A stretch of DNA of 64,000 bases from assembly GCF_015775515.1 (NCBI RefSeq), contig NZ_CP065383.1:2666001-2730000 (forward strand), read 5' to 3'. Of the stretch, positions 26,711 to 35,007 are shown piece by piece. The position numbers and the translations under genes are program-made. Origin of the DNA: Atribacter laminatus. GTDB taxonomy: Bacteria; Atribacterota; Atribacteria; Atribacterales; Atribacteraceae. The notes under the pieces are model-generated. The model did no database searches. It had not been told where the DNA came from and was given only the letters and a program-made list of their open reading frames with translations. Numbering within the stretch: position 1 is the stretch's first letter; every line of letters begins with the position of its first letter.

Positions 26711-27202
26711 ATGAGCACAATACAAATCCAACCACTGTCTTTTGAAACATTCCAAAAATATGGTGATTTTGTTCAACTGGATAAGGTCAATCCTGATAAA
26801 TACCAGAGAATCGGACAACCACCAGTTGAATTTTATCCCGACTTAGCATTACAGAATTTAGGAAGTTCTATCCTGGGAGTTTCCCTCTGTCGGGTTTTTC
26901 CTCGTGATTTTAAAATTGAGTTCACCGAACACCACAATACTACCGAAGAGGGAATGTTGCCCCTTGATGGAGATGTACTTATTCACGTGGGCGCTTCAGC
27001 AGAAAAATCTGAAGACATGAAAGTCGAAATCTTCGAAGTTCCCAAACTTACCTTTGTCAGGCTAAAAATAGGGGTATGGCATCATGCCGCATATGCCAAA
27101 GGGGATCAACCAGTTAACATGCTGATTCTTTTGGCAGAGAGGACTTATCACAACGATTGTGAAGTTGAAAACTATCACTTTTCATTCGGTAAAAAATGCT
27201 AA
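26711..27202 (+). CDS. AllA-like protein (ureidoglycolate lyase superfamily, cupin)
   Basis: 163-residue cupin-type protein. SLCRVFPRDFKIEFTEHHNTTEEGMLPLDGDVLIHVG and the late GVWHHAAYA segment match ureidoglycolate lyases, which release urea from ureidoglycolate. No allantoin pathway gene is nearby, so the actual substrate is open; many anaerobes carry relatives of unknown function. AAAGGAGAG lies upstream of the ATG. Confidence 0.7.
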   Translation: MSTIQIQPLSFETFQKYGDFVQLDKVNPDKYQRIGQPPVEFYPDLALQNLGSSILGVSLCRVFPRDFKIEFTEHHNTTEEGMLPLDGDVLIHVGASAEKSEDMKVEIFEVPKLTFVRLKIGVWHHAAYAKGDQPVNMLILLAERTYHNDCEVENYHFSFGKKC

Positions 27203-27304
27203 AAAGAGAGTAGGGGTTGACATAATAGGGAAAAGGTTTAATTCTTTCCAACTGATGCTTTTTAATATAAATAGAGATTGTTTTATACTTTTTTTAATTT
27301 TTGG

Positions 27305-27346
27305 AAATAAACCAAGGCGAGAGGATCCTCTCGCCTTGGTTTATTT
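27305..27346. terminator. Strong bidirectional terminator
   Basis: An almost perfect 42-bp palindrome with an 18-bp stem (CCAAGGCGAGAG/CTCTCGCCTTGG core), A-rich on the left and T-rich on the right. It lies directly past the stop codon of the minus-strand binding-protein gene and downstream of the AllA-like gene. Confidence 0.88.
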
Positions 27347-27350
27347 TTTA

Positions 27351-28610
27351 TTAAAGATTTTTCTCAATGGCATCATACATGCTTTGGAGTGCTTCCTGTG
27401 GAGTTTTGGTTCCCATCAAAGCATTTTGAACTTCAATCTGTTGAGCGTATGACCATTCGTCATACCAAGTGAGTTGAGGCAAAGCCCGGGCAAATTCTGC
27501 CTGTTTTCCAAAATTTTTCCAATAGGGATAGAGAGTTAATAGTTCAGGATCTTCGAAATGGGCTTTCCAGATGGGAAGAGTTCCAATTTCCAGAGAACGA
27601 ACTTTGTCTCTCTCCGGACTGGTCATATATTCAATGTATTTCCAGGCTGCTTCGGGGTTCTTCGATGTGGCTGGAATAGCTAAAGCTTCCGGGAGGTTTA
27701 AAGTAGCTTGAAATTCTGGTTTTGCTGCCGGAATATATTCAGCTATTTCAACTTCCCCAACGATTTGCGAAATAGATTCATCATTTGAAGCGTTATAAAC
27801 ACCCGGCCAGGCTTGGGGGAAAAACGCTGTGCTTCCATTATAAAAAACATTGGCGGTCATTTCCTGATTCATGGTAAGTGAAGCTTGATCAATGACTTTC
27901 GTATTCAGGAAACAATCAGCCATAAAGGTGAGGGCATCGATTGCAGGTTGCTCTAAAAAGGTTGGTTTCCCTTCGCTGTTAAACAGATCAGAACCAAAGC
28001 TATAGCTTATAAAGGAATGCCAGTTCGCAAGCGATTGGCTTTGTTCGGCCGCTTCACTGCTTCCGTATTGAATCAAGTTGGCAGTAATCATTTTCTGTGA
28101 CTGCTCGACAAATTCTGCCCAGGTGCGAGGTGGTTCAGCAATACCGGCATCTTTTAATTTCTTTCCGTTATACATAAAAAAGCGAGTGTCGTTATTCCAT
28201 ACTATACCATAGAGGGTACCATCGACACTGAAAGTATTGACTAAACCTGGCAGCATTTGATCGATAACATCAGCTTCCATATATTGGTTGAGTGGAACCA
28301 ACCAGCCAGCTTCATTAAATTTAGCGACCCAGGCATTATCAAACTCGATAACATCAAAAGATGTTCCGCCCGCAGCCAATTCGGTGAGTACTTTATCCGC
28401 TACTCGGTCCCAGGCCATGGTGATTAATTCCACCTTGATACCGGTTTCTTTTTCAAATTCTCGAGTTTGCTGTTCCCACAAACCCTTGACATCCATCTCG
28501 TGACGAGGCATAATGACCGCTATTTGTTCCTGGCTATAGCCAACCATTACTATCGATAACATCCAAACCAAGGTTAACAATAATATCCAAACACTTTTTT
28601 GGGTTTTCAT
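27351..28610 (-). CDS. Sugar ABC transporter substrate-binding protein (CUT1 type)
   Basis: Extracytoplasmic solute-binding protein of 419 residues. Signal peptide 1-26 (MLSIVMVGYSQ), then a family 1 binding protein pattern: WEQQTREFEKETGIKVELITMAWD, FDVIEFDNAWVAKF, LYGIVWNNDTRFFMYNGKKLKDAGI and WKYIEYMTSPERDKV. GGAGGTAAAGAT precedes the ATG. It probably delivers a mono- or disaccharide to the two permeases at 29284-31082, from which it is separated by 670 bp of dispersed repeat. The ligand cannot be told. Confidence 0.85.
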   Translation of the reverse strand: MKTQKSVWILLLTLVWMLSIVMVGYSQEQIAVIMPRHEMDVKGLWEQQTREFEKETGIKVELITMAWDRVADKVLTELAAGGTSFDVIEFDNAWVAKFNEAGWLVPLNQYMEADVIDQMLPGLVNTFSVDGTLYGIVWNNDTRFFMYNGKKLKDAGIAEPPRTWAEFVEQSQKMITANLIQYGSSEAAEQSQSLANWHSFISYSFGSDLFNSEGKPTFLEQPAIDALTFMADCFLNTKVIDQASLTMNQEMTANVFYNGSTAFFPQAWPGVYNASNDESISQIVGEVEIAEYIPAAKPEFQATLNLPEALAIPATSKNPEAAWKYIEYMTSPERDKVRSLEIGTLPIWKAHFEDPELLTLYPYWKNFGKQAEFARALPQLTWYDEWSYAQQIEVQNALMGTKTPQEALQSMYDAIEKNL

Positions 28611-28724
28611 ATCTTTACCTCCAAAATTTTTTTATATAATACTCAGAAAATTCTTATCTTTATTGCACCTCCTTCTTTCCTTTTTTTATAAAATTCCTAT
28701 TTATATTAGTGAATAAGAATTTAT

Positions 28725-28975
28725 CTACCCTGAAAATACCATCTTATAAATTCCCCCATTGAGGGGGGATAAAGGGGGGTGTGCCTTTAATCGGTCATCC
28801 TGAGCCCTCGCTTTTTGAGGGCGTGAGGATCTCATCTTTTAATTTTTTTCTTCATAAATACTTTAAATGATGAGATTCTTACGTCGTCCGGCAAAAACAC
28901 CGGACTCCTCAGAATGACTAAGTGGATGGTAGAGATTGCCACGTCGCACAAGACGCTCCTCGCAATGACGGAGCA
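28725..28975. repeat. Dispersed mosaic repeat, copy 4
   Basis: The 192-bp unit (28725-28916) is nearly identical to 4530-4721 and 6097-6288, followed by the same CTAAGTGGATGGTAGAGATT and CTCGCAATGACGG modules. At 28910-28916 it carries CAGAATG, the same half-site used by the IS110 element, unoccupied. It separates the sugar-binding protein gene from its permease genes. Confidence 0.88.
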
Positions 28976-29220
28976 GAAAAAAACTCAAATCCCCCTAACT
29001 CCCCTTCGCTAAAGAGGGAAATTGATCGGCAGATAAATATTTTCATTGTTATTTAGTGCTATTAGGCAGCATGAAAGTCTATCCTGAAAATCCCCGGGCA
29101 TGATGAATCAAGTCCCTACAAAAGATTAAAAAATTGCAGGGGCACAATGTATTGTGCCCGTTCTTCATCTAATGTAGCGACATGCCGTGGCATGTCGAAT
29201 TTTGGGTTTTCATCCCATTT
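28976..29220. repeat. Dispersed repeat, second module type
   Basis: Contains CCCCCTAACTCCCCTTCG, a GCAGCATGAAAGTCTATCCTG tag and then GGGCACAATGTATTGTGCCC (a perfect dyad) and GCGACATGCCGTGGCATGTCG. The same order occurs in reverse at 44885-45075. No gene is visible. Confidence 0.75.
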
Positions 29221-29283
29221 TCTGACATAAAAAGGAATAGGAGAGACTATCCTTCCTCCCTGGTACGGTACTATTATGAATAT

Positions 29284-30147
29284 TTACCCTTTCACTGATC
29301 CAGCAGTTAACCCCTGAATAATAAACTTTTGAAAAATTAAAGCGAGAATAACTGGTGGAAGACTGGCTAAAACTCCAGCCGTACTCATTGAAATAAAATC
29401 AGAACCAAATTTACTACTGAATTCTTCAACTAAAACTGATAGGGTTTTCGAAGACTGGGTTGAAGCAAAAATTAGGGCAAAGAAAAACTCATTCCAGGCA
29501 ATAATAAAAGCAAAAATCGATGTAGCAGCTATTCCGGGTGCCGATAGGGGAAGGACAATCCTCATTAACGCTCCAATTCGAGTACACCCATCAATTCGAG
29601 CTGCCTCCTCAATGCTGGAAGGAATTGAAGCAAAATGACCCATCATCAATCGGATGACCAGAGGGAGAATAAAAGAAATATAAGTTAAAATTAAAGAGAG
29701 TCGAGTATCGACCATCCCAAAGCCATTGATAATCAAAAACAATGGAATAATGAGAGCAATGGGAGGGAGAATCTGGGGTAAAATTATCGAGGTCCCGATG
29801 AATCCTTTCCCTCGAAAATCCAGCCGGGTTAATCCATAAGCAGCTAAAGAACCGGCAACCATCGATATCAAGGTGACAAAAAATGCGACGATAAGACTAT
29901 TTATTGTACATTGTCCAAATTGGGAAGCGGCATCGGTTACTCCCCGACCACCAAAAAATATCTTCAAGTAATTCTCAAAAGTTGGATTTTTGGGGAAAAA
30001 ATGGAGTGGTACACTGGTTAAATCTACCTTGTGGGAAATACTGGATATAACGAGCCAGAGAAAAGGGGCTAACACTGCAATAAGGATCACTACCACGGCA
30101 ATCCATAGGAGTAATCGGTTCAATTTTCTTTTTGATTTATTGTCCAT
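29284..30147 (-). CDS. Sugar ABC transporter permease (MalG-type)
   Basis: Inner-membrane permease of about 287 residues with six helices and the ABC-binding loop EEAARIDGCTRIGALMRIVLPLSAPG (EAA motif), which ends the CUT1 carbohydrate importer core. ATG 30147 preferred (GGAGG 10 bases upstream) over a TTG 6 bases earlier. It starts just after the other permease stops, so the two are co-translated. No ATP-binding gene follows; a shared ATPase encoded elsewhere is presumed. Confidence 0.88.
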   Translation of the reverse strand: MDNKSKRKLNRLLLWIAVVVILIAVLAPFLWLVISSISHKVDLTSVPLHFFPKNPTFENYLKIFFGGRGVTDAASQFGQCTINSLIVAFFVTLISMVAGSLAAYGLTRLDFRGKGFIGTSIILPQILPPIALIIPLFLIINGFGMVDTRLSLILTYISFILPLVIRLMMGHFASIPSSIEEAARIDGCTRIGALMRIVLPLSAPGIAATSIFAFIIAWNEFFFALIFASTQSSKTLSVLVEEFSSKFGSDFISMSTAGVLASLPPVILALIFQKFIIQGLTAGSVKG

Positions 30148-30149
30148 CT

Positions 30150-31082
30150 TCAATCAACCTCCTGCTTTCGCATATAGCGAAAATAGGGGATGCCAATAAA
30201 AATAACCAGGACGATAACCAAATAAGCAATGGCGCTTCCAAAGCCCATTCTTGAGAACTTGAAGCTATTAAGATAAGCGTAATAACTCAAGACACTGGTC
30301 CCTTCACCCGGACCACCCCGGGTAATAATATAGAATATATCAAATTCCCGAATCGCCCAGATGATTTTTATAATAGCTAAAGTAACAATCATCGGCTTTA
30401 ACAGGGGAAGGGTGATATACCAAAATTTTTTCAGAGTATTAGCTCCATCGACTAAAGCTGCTTCGTAGAGTTCACGCGGTATTTGTTCTAAAACTGCCAA
30501 AAACATCAGCACCCCTACCGGCGTTTCCTTCCAGATATTTGCAAGCATTACAAAGTGAAGAGCTCGGGTTGGATCGGCCAACCAGACTTGATAACGTTCA
30601 ATCAGTCCCAAGCGCTTTAAAAGAGCATTCAGAACACCATAGTTGGCGTTATATATCCATTTCCACATGATCCCATTTACCGAAGTTGGTAATGCCCAGG
30701 GAAGAATAATCAAACCCCGAACCACACCTCTTCCCCGAAATTTCTGTTGGAGCACTAAAGCTACTCCTAAACCCAAAACCAGCTCAATCCCCACTGAAAC
30801 AAAGGCAAAATAAAGAGTGCGAATGACACTTTTCAGAAAAAAATTACTTTGTAAAGCTTCAAGGTAGTTGGCTAATCCAATAAAATTGTATATTCCGGGC
30901 TTAGTGAGAAGATAGTCATGAAAACTAATATAAAGAGAATAGAGAAGGGGATAGATGAGGATCCCAAAAATAAGCACTAAACTTGGTATCAGCAATAAAT
31001 AAGCAACACCATTTTTCTTTTCCAAAAAGAAAAGGCTGAGTCTTTTTCGCAGAGAACGATTATTTGGTAGCGAATCAATCAC
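30150..31082 (-). CDS. Sugar ABC transporter permease (MalF-type)
   Basis: 310-residue permease with six membrane helices and the EAA loop YEAALVDGANTLKKFWYITLPLLKP. The first helix region LLIPSLVLIFGILIYPLLYSLYISF is typical of CUT1 MalF-like subunits. GTG start at 31082 with GAGAGGA upstream. It lies 77 bp after the isomerase-like gene and is followed at once by the second permease. Confidence 0.88.
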   Translation of the reverse strand: MIDSLPNNRSLRKRLSLFFLEKKNGVAYLLLIPSLVLIFGILIYPLLYSLYISFHDYLLTKPGIYNFIGLANYLEALQSNFFLKSVIRTLYFAFVSVGIELVLGLGVALVLQQKFRGRGVVRGLIILPWALPTSVNGIMWKWIYNANYGVLNALLKRLGLIERYQVWLADPTRALHFVMLANIWKETPVGVLMFLAVLEQIPRELYEAALVDGANTLKKFWYITLPLLKPMIVTLAIIKIIWAIREFDIFYIITRGGPGEGTSVLSYYAYLNSFKFSRMGFGSAIAYLVIVLVIFIGIPYFRYMRKQEVD

Positions 31083-31158
31083 GATTTCAATTTCCTCTCC
31101 TTATTCATCTTGTAATGAAAAAACTCACTCTTTGCTCTTAGATGATATTCAAAACGTT

Positions 31159-32541
31159 CTAAGGTAGAACCACCTTAATTCCGGTTAATTCACAAAAATC
31201 AATGATAGCGGGATAAAGTTCTTCTCCATACCCCAAACAAGCATATTCATTCATCCAATTTTCCAGCAAGCATTCAATACTTCCCTCTACGGTTACAAAT
31301 CCATGAGGCCAGAAAGGAATTCCACATTCATCCAGTCTTTTCATGATGGTTTCTTGGGAAGGTTCAAAAATCGATACCGGGACAACGACCATTCGAAATT
31401 CTCCATTTATTCTTCCTAAGCGAGCCAGTATTCCTTTCCCTACCTTCGCAATGGCTCGTATCGATAATCCACCAGCCTGTCCTTCAGTTGGAATTCCGTG
31501 AACTGAAAATCCTGCTGGACCTACTTTCCCAGCTAAAGAAGGTGGTATGGCACCATCCCCGATGATCTTAATCTCACGACGTTTTTTATCGATATGTTGA
31601 AGATCACCGTAATACACCGGTTCAGAGCTTAATCGGGTCATGAGATAAACCGTTAAAGCAGTGTTAAAATCTCCCAGGGTTGAGGTTCCAACTCGATCCT
31701 CGAGCATCATTGACTGGGCAAAACAGGTAGCAGAATAATCATCTCCTAATCCGGGGAAGGATTGGATGGTGTAAAATTCCCATTTTTCTTTTTCAACCAG
31801 GATCTTGATTGCTAAATAAAGGCGAAGAGAGCGTTCATTCACCACCGATGCCTCGGGTAATTTACCAAAAAGCTTGGTCATGCGTGGTTCAAGCTTTTTA
31901 AGTTGTTCGGAGGTCACTTCTTCTGCAGTGCGAATCAGCTCAGTGGTGTCTCGAGAATCAATATCGATTCCAAAAACTTTCATCCATTGGGAAGGATCGG
32001 CAACACCCACCGTTTGCCCCATACCTCGTCCACCAAATGCTCCAATAGTGGCTTGGTTTAAACGATTTTTTAGATGGCATGCTTGACTGAAATGAACAAT
32101 TTTATCTATTTCGTCTTCATCCTCAGCTAAACCATAAACAAATTTATGAGGAATTCCTATTTCCATGAGCGCTCCATGAAGCACCAAACCGCCTACCGGA
32201 CGCCACCCCTGAGATCCCGGATGGGTCCAGATGCAAATACCTTTTCCAGTCAATCCATAATCCCGGATAGCTGCAATCATATTCGATGCCCAAACCCAAG
32301 TACCGGAAAACAAAATAACTCCGTCGACTCTTTCATCATCTTTCATGGTTTTGAGCGCTAATCGGGCTTCTTCTTTGGTTGCCACCACAATAGGATATTC
32401 TACCAACTCAACGCCACGACTTGCTATGGCTTTCTTTGATTGAGCAATTATTTGTTCATCAATGAAAGGATTTCCCATGGGATCTTTTAATCCGTCTTTG
32501 TGAACTCCATAAATAATAAAACCCATTTTTGGTGTAATCAT
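31159..32541 (-). CDS. L-fucose/L-arabinose isomerase superfamily protein
   Basis: 460 residues resembling the fucose/arabinose isomerase superfamily: an N-terminal nucleotide-like fold (VDGVILFSGTWVWASNMIAAI), a middle region TIGAFGGRGMGQTVGVADPSQWMKVFGID with a likely metal-binding DIDSRDTTE, and a C-terminal barrel with CFAQSMMLEDRVGTSTLGDFNTALTVYLM. These enzymes interconvert an aldose and a ketose using Mn2+. First gene of the sugar-transport operon, so it probably handles the imported sugar; the exact sugar is unknown. AGGAG precedes the ATG. Confidence 0.72.
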   Translation of the reverse strand: MITPKMGFIIYGVHKDGLKDPMGNPFIDEQIIAQSKKAIASRGVELVEYPIVVATKEEARLALKTMKDDERVDGVILFSGTWVWASNMIAAIRDYGLTGKGICIWTHPGSQGWRPVGGLVLHGALMEIGIPHKFVYGLAEDEDEIDKIVHFSQACHLKNRLNQATIGAFGGRGMGQTVGVADPSQWMKVFGIDIDSRDTTELIRTAEEVTSEQLKKLEPRMTKLFGKLPEASVVNERSLRLYLAIKILVEKEKWEFYTIQSFPGLGDDYSATCFAQSMMLEDRVGTSTLGDFNTALTVYLMTRLSSEPVYYGDLQHIDKKRREIKIIGDGAIPPSLAGKVGPAGFSVHGIPTEGQAGGLSIRAIAKVGKGILARLGRINGEFRMVVVPVSIFEPSQETIMKRLDECGIPFWPHGFVTVEGSIECLLENWMNEYACLGYGEELYPAIIDFCELTGIKVVLP

Positions 32542-32580
32542 ATAAATACTCCTATTCTTTGACCCGTATTCGGGGATTTT

Positions 32581-33375
32581 TTATTTTTCAACCTGTTGAA
32601 TTTCATCAATCCTCTTGCCAGCAAGATTGGCTCTGGCAAATTCCTGATTGCGAGGAAGCTGCATGAACACATCATAACATGGAGATACTCGAACGGAACC
32701 TAACAAAAAAGAACAATCCAGCAGGTGGCCTCCATGTTTCAAGTCTTTATCGATAAAATGAAAATGGTAGCCAGGTACACAGATACCTTCAAAATATTGG
32801 GGACACCAAAAACCTACTAAATCACCGCTCATTTCTGTAAATTCAAAAATTGCCTGGTCAGGAGTAACCTCAGTAAGCGGCGGGTAAGGCTTGGTTTGTC
32901 GGTGCACACTGCGAGCCTTGAGGGTTTGGAAATCAGCTTCAATGTGAATAATATAAATCAGGTTGGGGTTTTCAATCATCTTATTCAATTCCAACTCAAG
33001 TTCTTCATAAGAATCAATTAAAAATAAATTACGTGAATTGGAAGAAGGTTCCTGAGCAATAGCCGCAAAAGGGGTTGTCTCATCTGCTGTCACTTCTTCA
33101 ACCATTCCTTGGCTATTCACTCGAAAACAACGACCATCGATTATCACCATTTCACCGTCGAGTGCATCAAAAGTTCCCAAGCCTATCTGTCCTTTTTGTA
33201 GGAGCTTTTGAATGGTTAATTCTCCCTTATACACCCCCTCAAGAAGAGCATTGATGGTTGAAAACTGAAAGAAGGAAGAAGAATTAGCCGCCCAAAGCAG
33301 TGGATTGAAAAAAAACAGAAATATAAATCCGATGAAGATCGAGAATGATGGTTTCTTTATCCAATGCCGATTCAA
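32581..33375 (-). CDS. budA: Exported alpha-acetolactate decarboxylase
   Basis: Converts acetolactate to acetoin. 264 residues; the catalytic region FWCPQYFEGICVPGYHFHFIDKDLKHGGHLLDC holds the zinc-binding histidines (GYHFHF and HGGH), and FSTINALLEGVYKGE with GLGTFDALDGEMVIIDG are typical of the family. Residues 1-29 form a signal peptide (FFFNPLLWAA), so it is secreted as in Brevibacillus AldB. Likely TTG start with GGAGG 9 bases upstream. No acetolactate synthase is adjacent. Its position after the isomerase gene on the same strand suggests read-through. Confidence 0.87.
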   Translation of the reverse strand: MNRHWIKKPSFSIFIGFIFLFFFNPLLWAANSSSFFQFSTINALLEGVYKGELTIQKLLQKGQIGLGTFDALDGEMVIIDGRCFRVNSQGMVEEVTADETTPFAAIAQEPSSNSRNLFLIDSYEELELELNKMIENPNLIYIIHIEADFQTLKARSVHRQTKPYPPLTEVTPDQAIFEFTEMSGDLVGFWCPQYFEGICVPGYHFHFIDKDLKHGGHLLDCSFLLGSVRVSPCYDVFMQLPRNQEFARANLAGKRIDEIQQVEK

Positions 33376-33453
33376 TAATATTAACCTCCTTTCAAGTCAT
33401 CCTACCCAAAAGAATCAATAATTTTAAATATTATAACCTATGTTTTATCGGCC

Positions 33454-34029
33454 TTAAGAAACCCGACTTCTTTTTACTAAATCGGAAAAACGGGGGATAA
33501 GAAGCCAAATAACCAAAACACTGATCAAGAATTCGATTCCCAAGTAACTTCCATTGTAAATCAATGAATATATCCATGGTGACATCCCCTCTGGAGCATA
33601 TTGACCCCAAAATACGACACCGGCTAAATAATGGCACAGCAGCCGGCCTCCAATACCCAGACAAACTGCCCCAATTACTCGTGTTATTTGTTGAGAACGG
33701 TTTAATTTTCCCCAAATAGATGGTGATAACAGCAGTCCTGCCAATCCTAAGGAACCAAATGCTAAAGGAAAATCAAGAAGGAATTGAAGAGGGGTTAGAA
33801 ATATCGGGCCTAAGATAAATTGGAGTATTCCATAAATAAAAGCAACTAACAATCCTCCCTTGGGCCCGCGAAGGATGGAAAAGAGGAGAATGGGAACCAT
33901 GCTAGCAGCAGTGACCGATCCGCCATAGGGTGCTGAAAAAAGTTTAATCATACTCAATCCTGAAGCCAGAGCTAAAACCATCCCTCCTTCGGCTAAAAAA
34001 CGAGGATTAAATTTAAATTTGGATGTCAT
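33454..34029 (-). CDS. thiT: Thiamine ECF transporter S component, ThiT
   Basis: Substrate-binding membrane subunit of the energy-coupling-factor thiamine importer, 191 residues with about six helices. The family hallmarks GGSVTAASMVPILLFSILRGPKGG and HYLAGVVFWGQYAPEGMSPWIYSLIYNGSY are both present. The ECF ATPases and T subunit must be encoded elsewhere. No TPP riboswitch is seen in the 160 bp upstream. RBS GGGTGA before the ATG. Confidence 0.9.
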   Translation of the reverse strand: MTSKFKFNPRFLAEGGMVLALASGLSMIKLFSAPYGGSVTAASMVPILLFSILRGPKGGLLVAFIYGILQFILGPIFLTPLQFLLDFPLAFGSLGLAGLLLSPSIWGKLNRSQQITRVIGAVCLGIGGRLLCHYLAGVVFWGQYAPEGMSPWIYSLIYNGSYLGIEFLISVLVIWLLIPRFSDLVKRSRVS

Positions 34030-34198
34030 AAGAAATCACCCGTCCTGATTATAAATTTCATACCATAATCATTATCTTTATGAGGATTTATCAAAAAGAA
34101 TATCATTATTTCTTCATCCAATATTATCATGAATAGGAAACTTTTTGATTCGAATTAAGATAAAAGAAGATTAAAAGGTCTGAATTTGGTGAAATGAC

Positions 34199-34810
34199 AT
34201 GAAAATCCTCTCTTTAATTTTGTTGGTTTTTCTCATGCCCGGAGCGGTCTTGGCTCATTCTTTTAGCGAAATTCCTTCTCATCACTGGTCAATTCAAGCT
34301 TTACACGATCTAGAATTGAAATATTCTCTTCAACTATCAATCCAAAATCTTCCTTCAGAAAAAACCACCCTCACTCGTTATGAATGTGCCCAGGCTGTTT
34401 TTGAAATTCTCCATACAGTCAATGATAAAATTGCTTCTCATCAAGAAATTCCCTCAGAAGACATCAATCAGCTGGAAAAATTGGTCAGAGAATTTTCAGC
34501 AGAATTAAGAAATCGAAAGCTCGAAAAAGAAATTCTTATTCAAATATTTGGTGAAAACCATGAAATTGTTCACTTAATCACCGATTCGAGAAAAAAGTTA
34601 TCCAGCAAAAATGAACCGCTCTCAATCTCTGGAGAATACACTCTTTCCTATGAGGTCTATTTCCCACCTGACCCTCAACACTATAAAATCAAACCCCGTT
34701 GGAAAGATGAACTCCAGCCGGAAATCAATCTAAAATTGAGCCCATCGGTAAGCGGAAAATTGAAATTGAGCATACCTGACGTCTTGGTTACCCCTCAACC
34801 TCAATATTAG
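34199..34810 (+). CDS. Truncated SLH-domain / porin-like protein
   Basis: 203 residues: signal peptide (1-19), one S-layer-homology domain (FSEIPSHHWSIQALHDLE ... LTRYECAQAVFEIL, residues 22-75), a charged coiled-coil (about 85-125), and the first strands of what looks like an outer-membrane barrel (LSISGEYTLSYEVYF). It then stops at 34808-34810. Full-length relatives (OmpM-like) have several hundred more residues of barrel. It is probably a truncated or decayed copy. Confidence 0.6.
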   Translation: MKILSLILLVFLMPGAVLAHSFSEIPSHHWSIQALHDLELKYSLQLSIQNLPSEKTTLTRYECAQAVFEILHTVNDKIASHQEIPSEDINQLEKLVREFSAELRNRKLEKEILIQIFGENHEIVHLITDSRKKLSSKNEPLSISGEYTLSYEVYFPPDPQHYKIKPRWKDELQPEINLKLSPSVSGKLKLSIPDVLVTPQPQY

Positions 34811-35007
34811 CTTCTTCCTGTTTCGCTTCAACAAAAAAACGCTCTACCCGTGATAAACTTTGGGTTTCTTTTTTTCTTTTTATAAAAAACTTCTCCCAAA
34901 TCCTAAAACAGTATGAAAAAAATCCTGAATATTTTGTTATAATTTATCGATTAGGTAAAGGAAAAAAATGAGACTCAATAAAATATTGATATTAGGAGGG
35001 TGGAAAA

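Noticed and set aside
27305-27346. 42-bp palindrome as a recombination or replication site
   Set aside because: Its position right after the binding-protein gene and the flanking A and T runs are fully explained by a bidirectional terminator.
29160-29200. Transcription factor operators at the GACATGCC/GGCATGTC dyad
   Set aside because: The same dyad recurs with its surrounding modules at 44945-44965, so it belongs to the repeat and is not linked to one promoter.
34030-34198. TPP riboswitch upstream of thiT
   Set aside because: Looked for the CTGAGA and ACCTGATCTGG-type core on both strands and did not find it.
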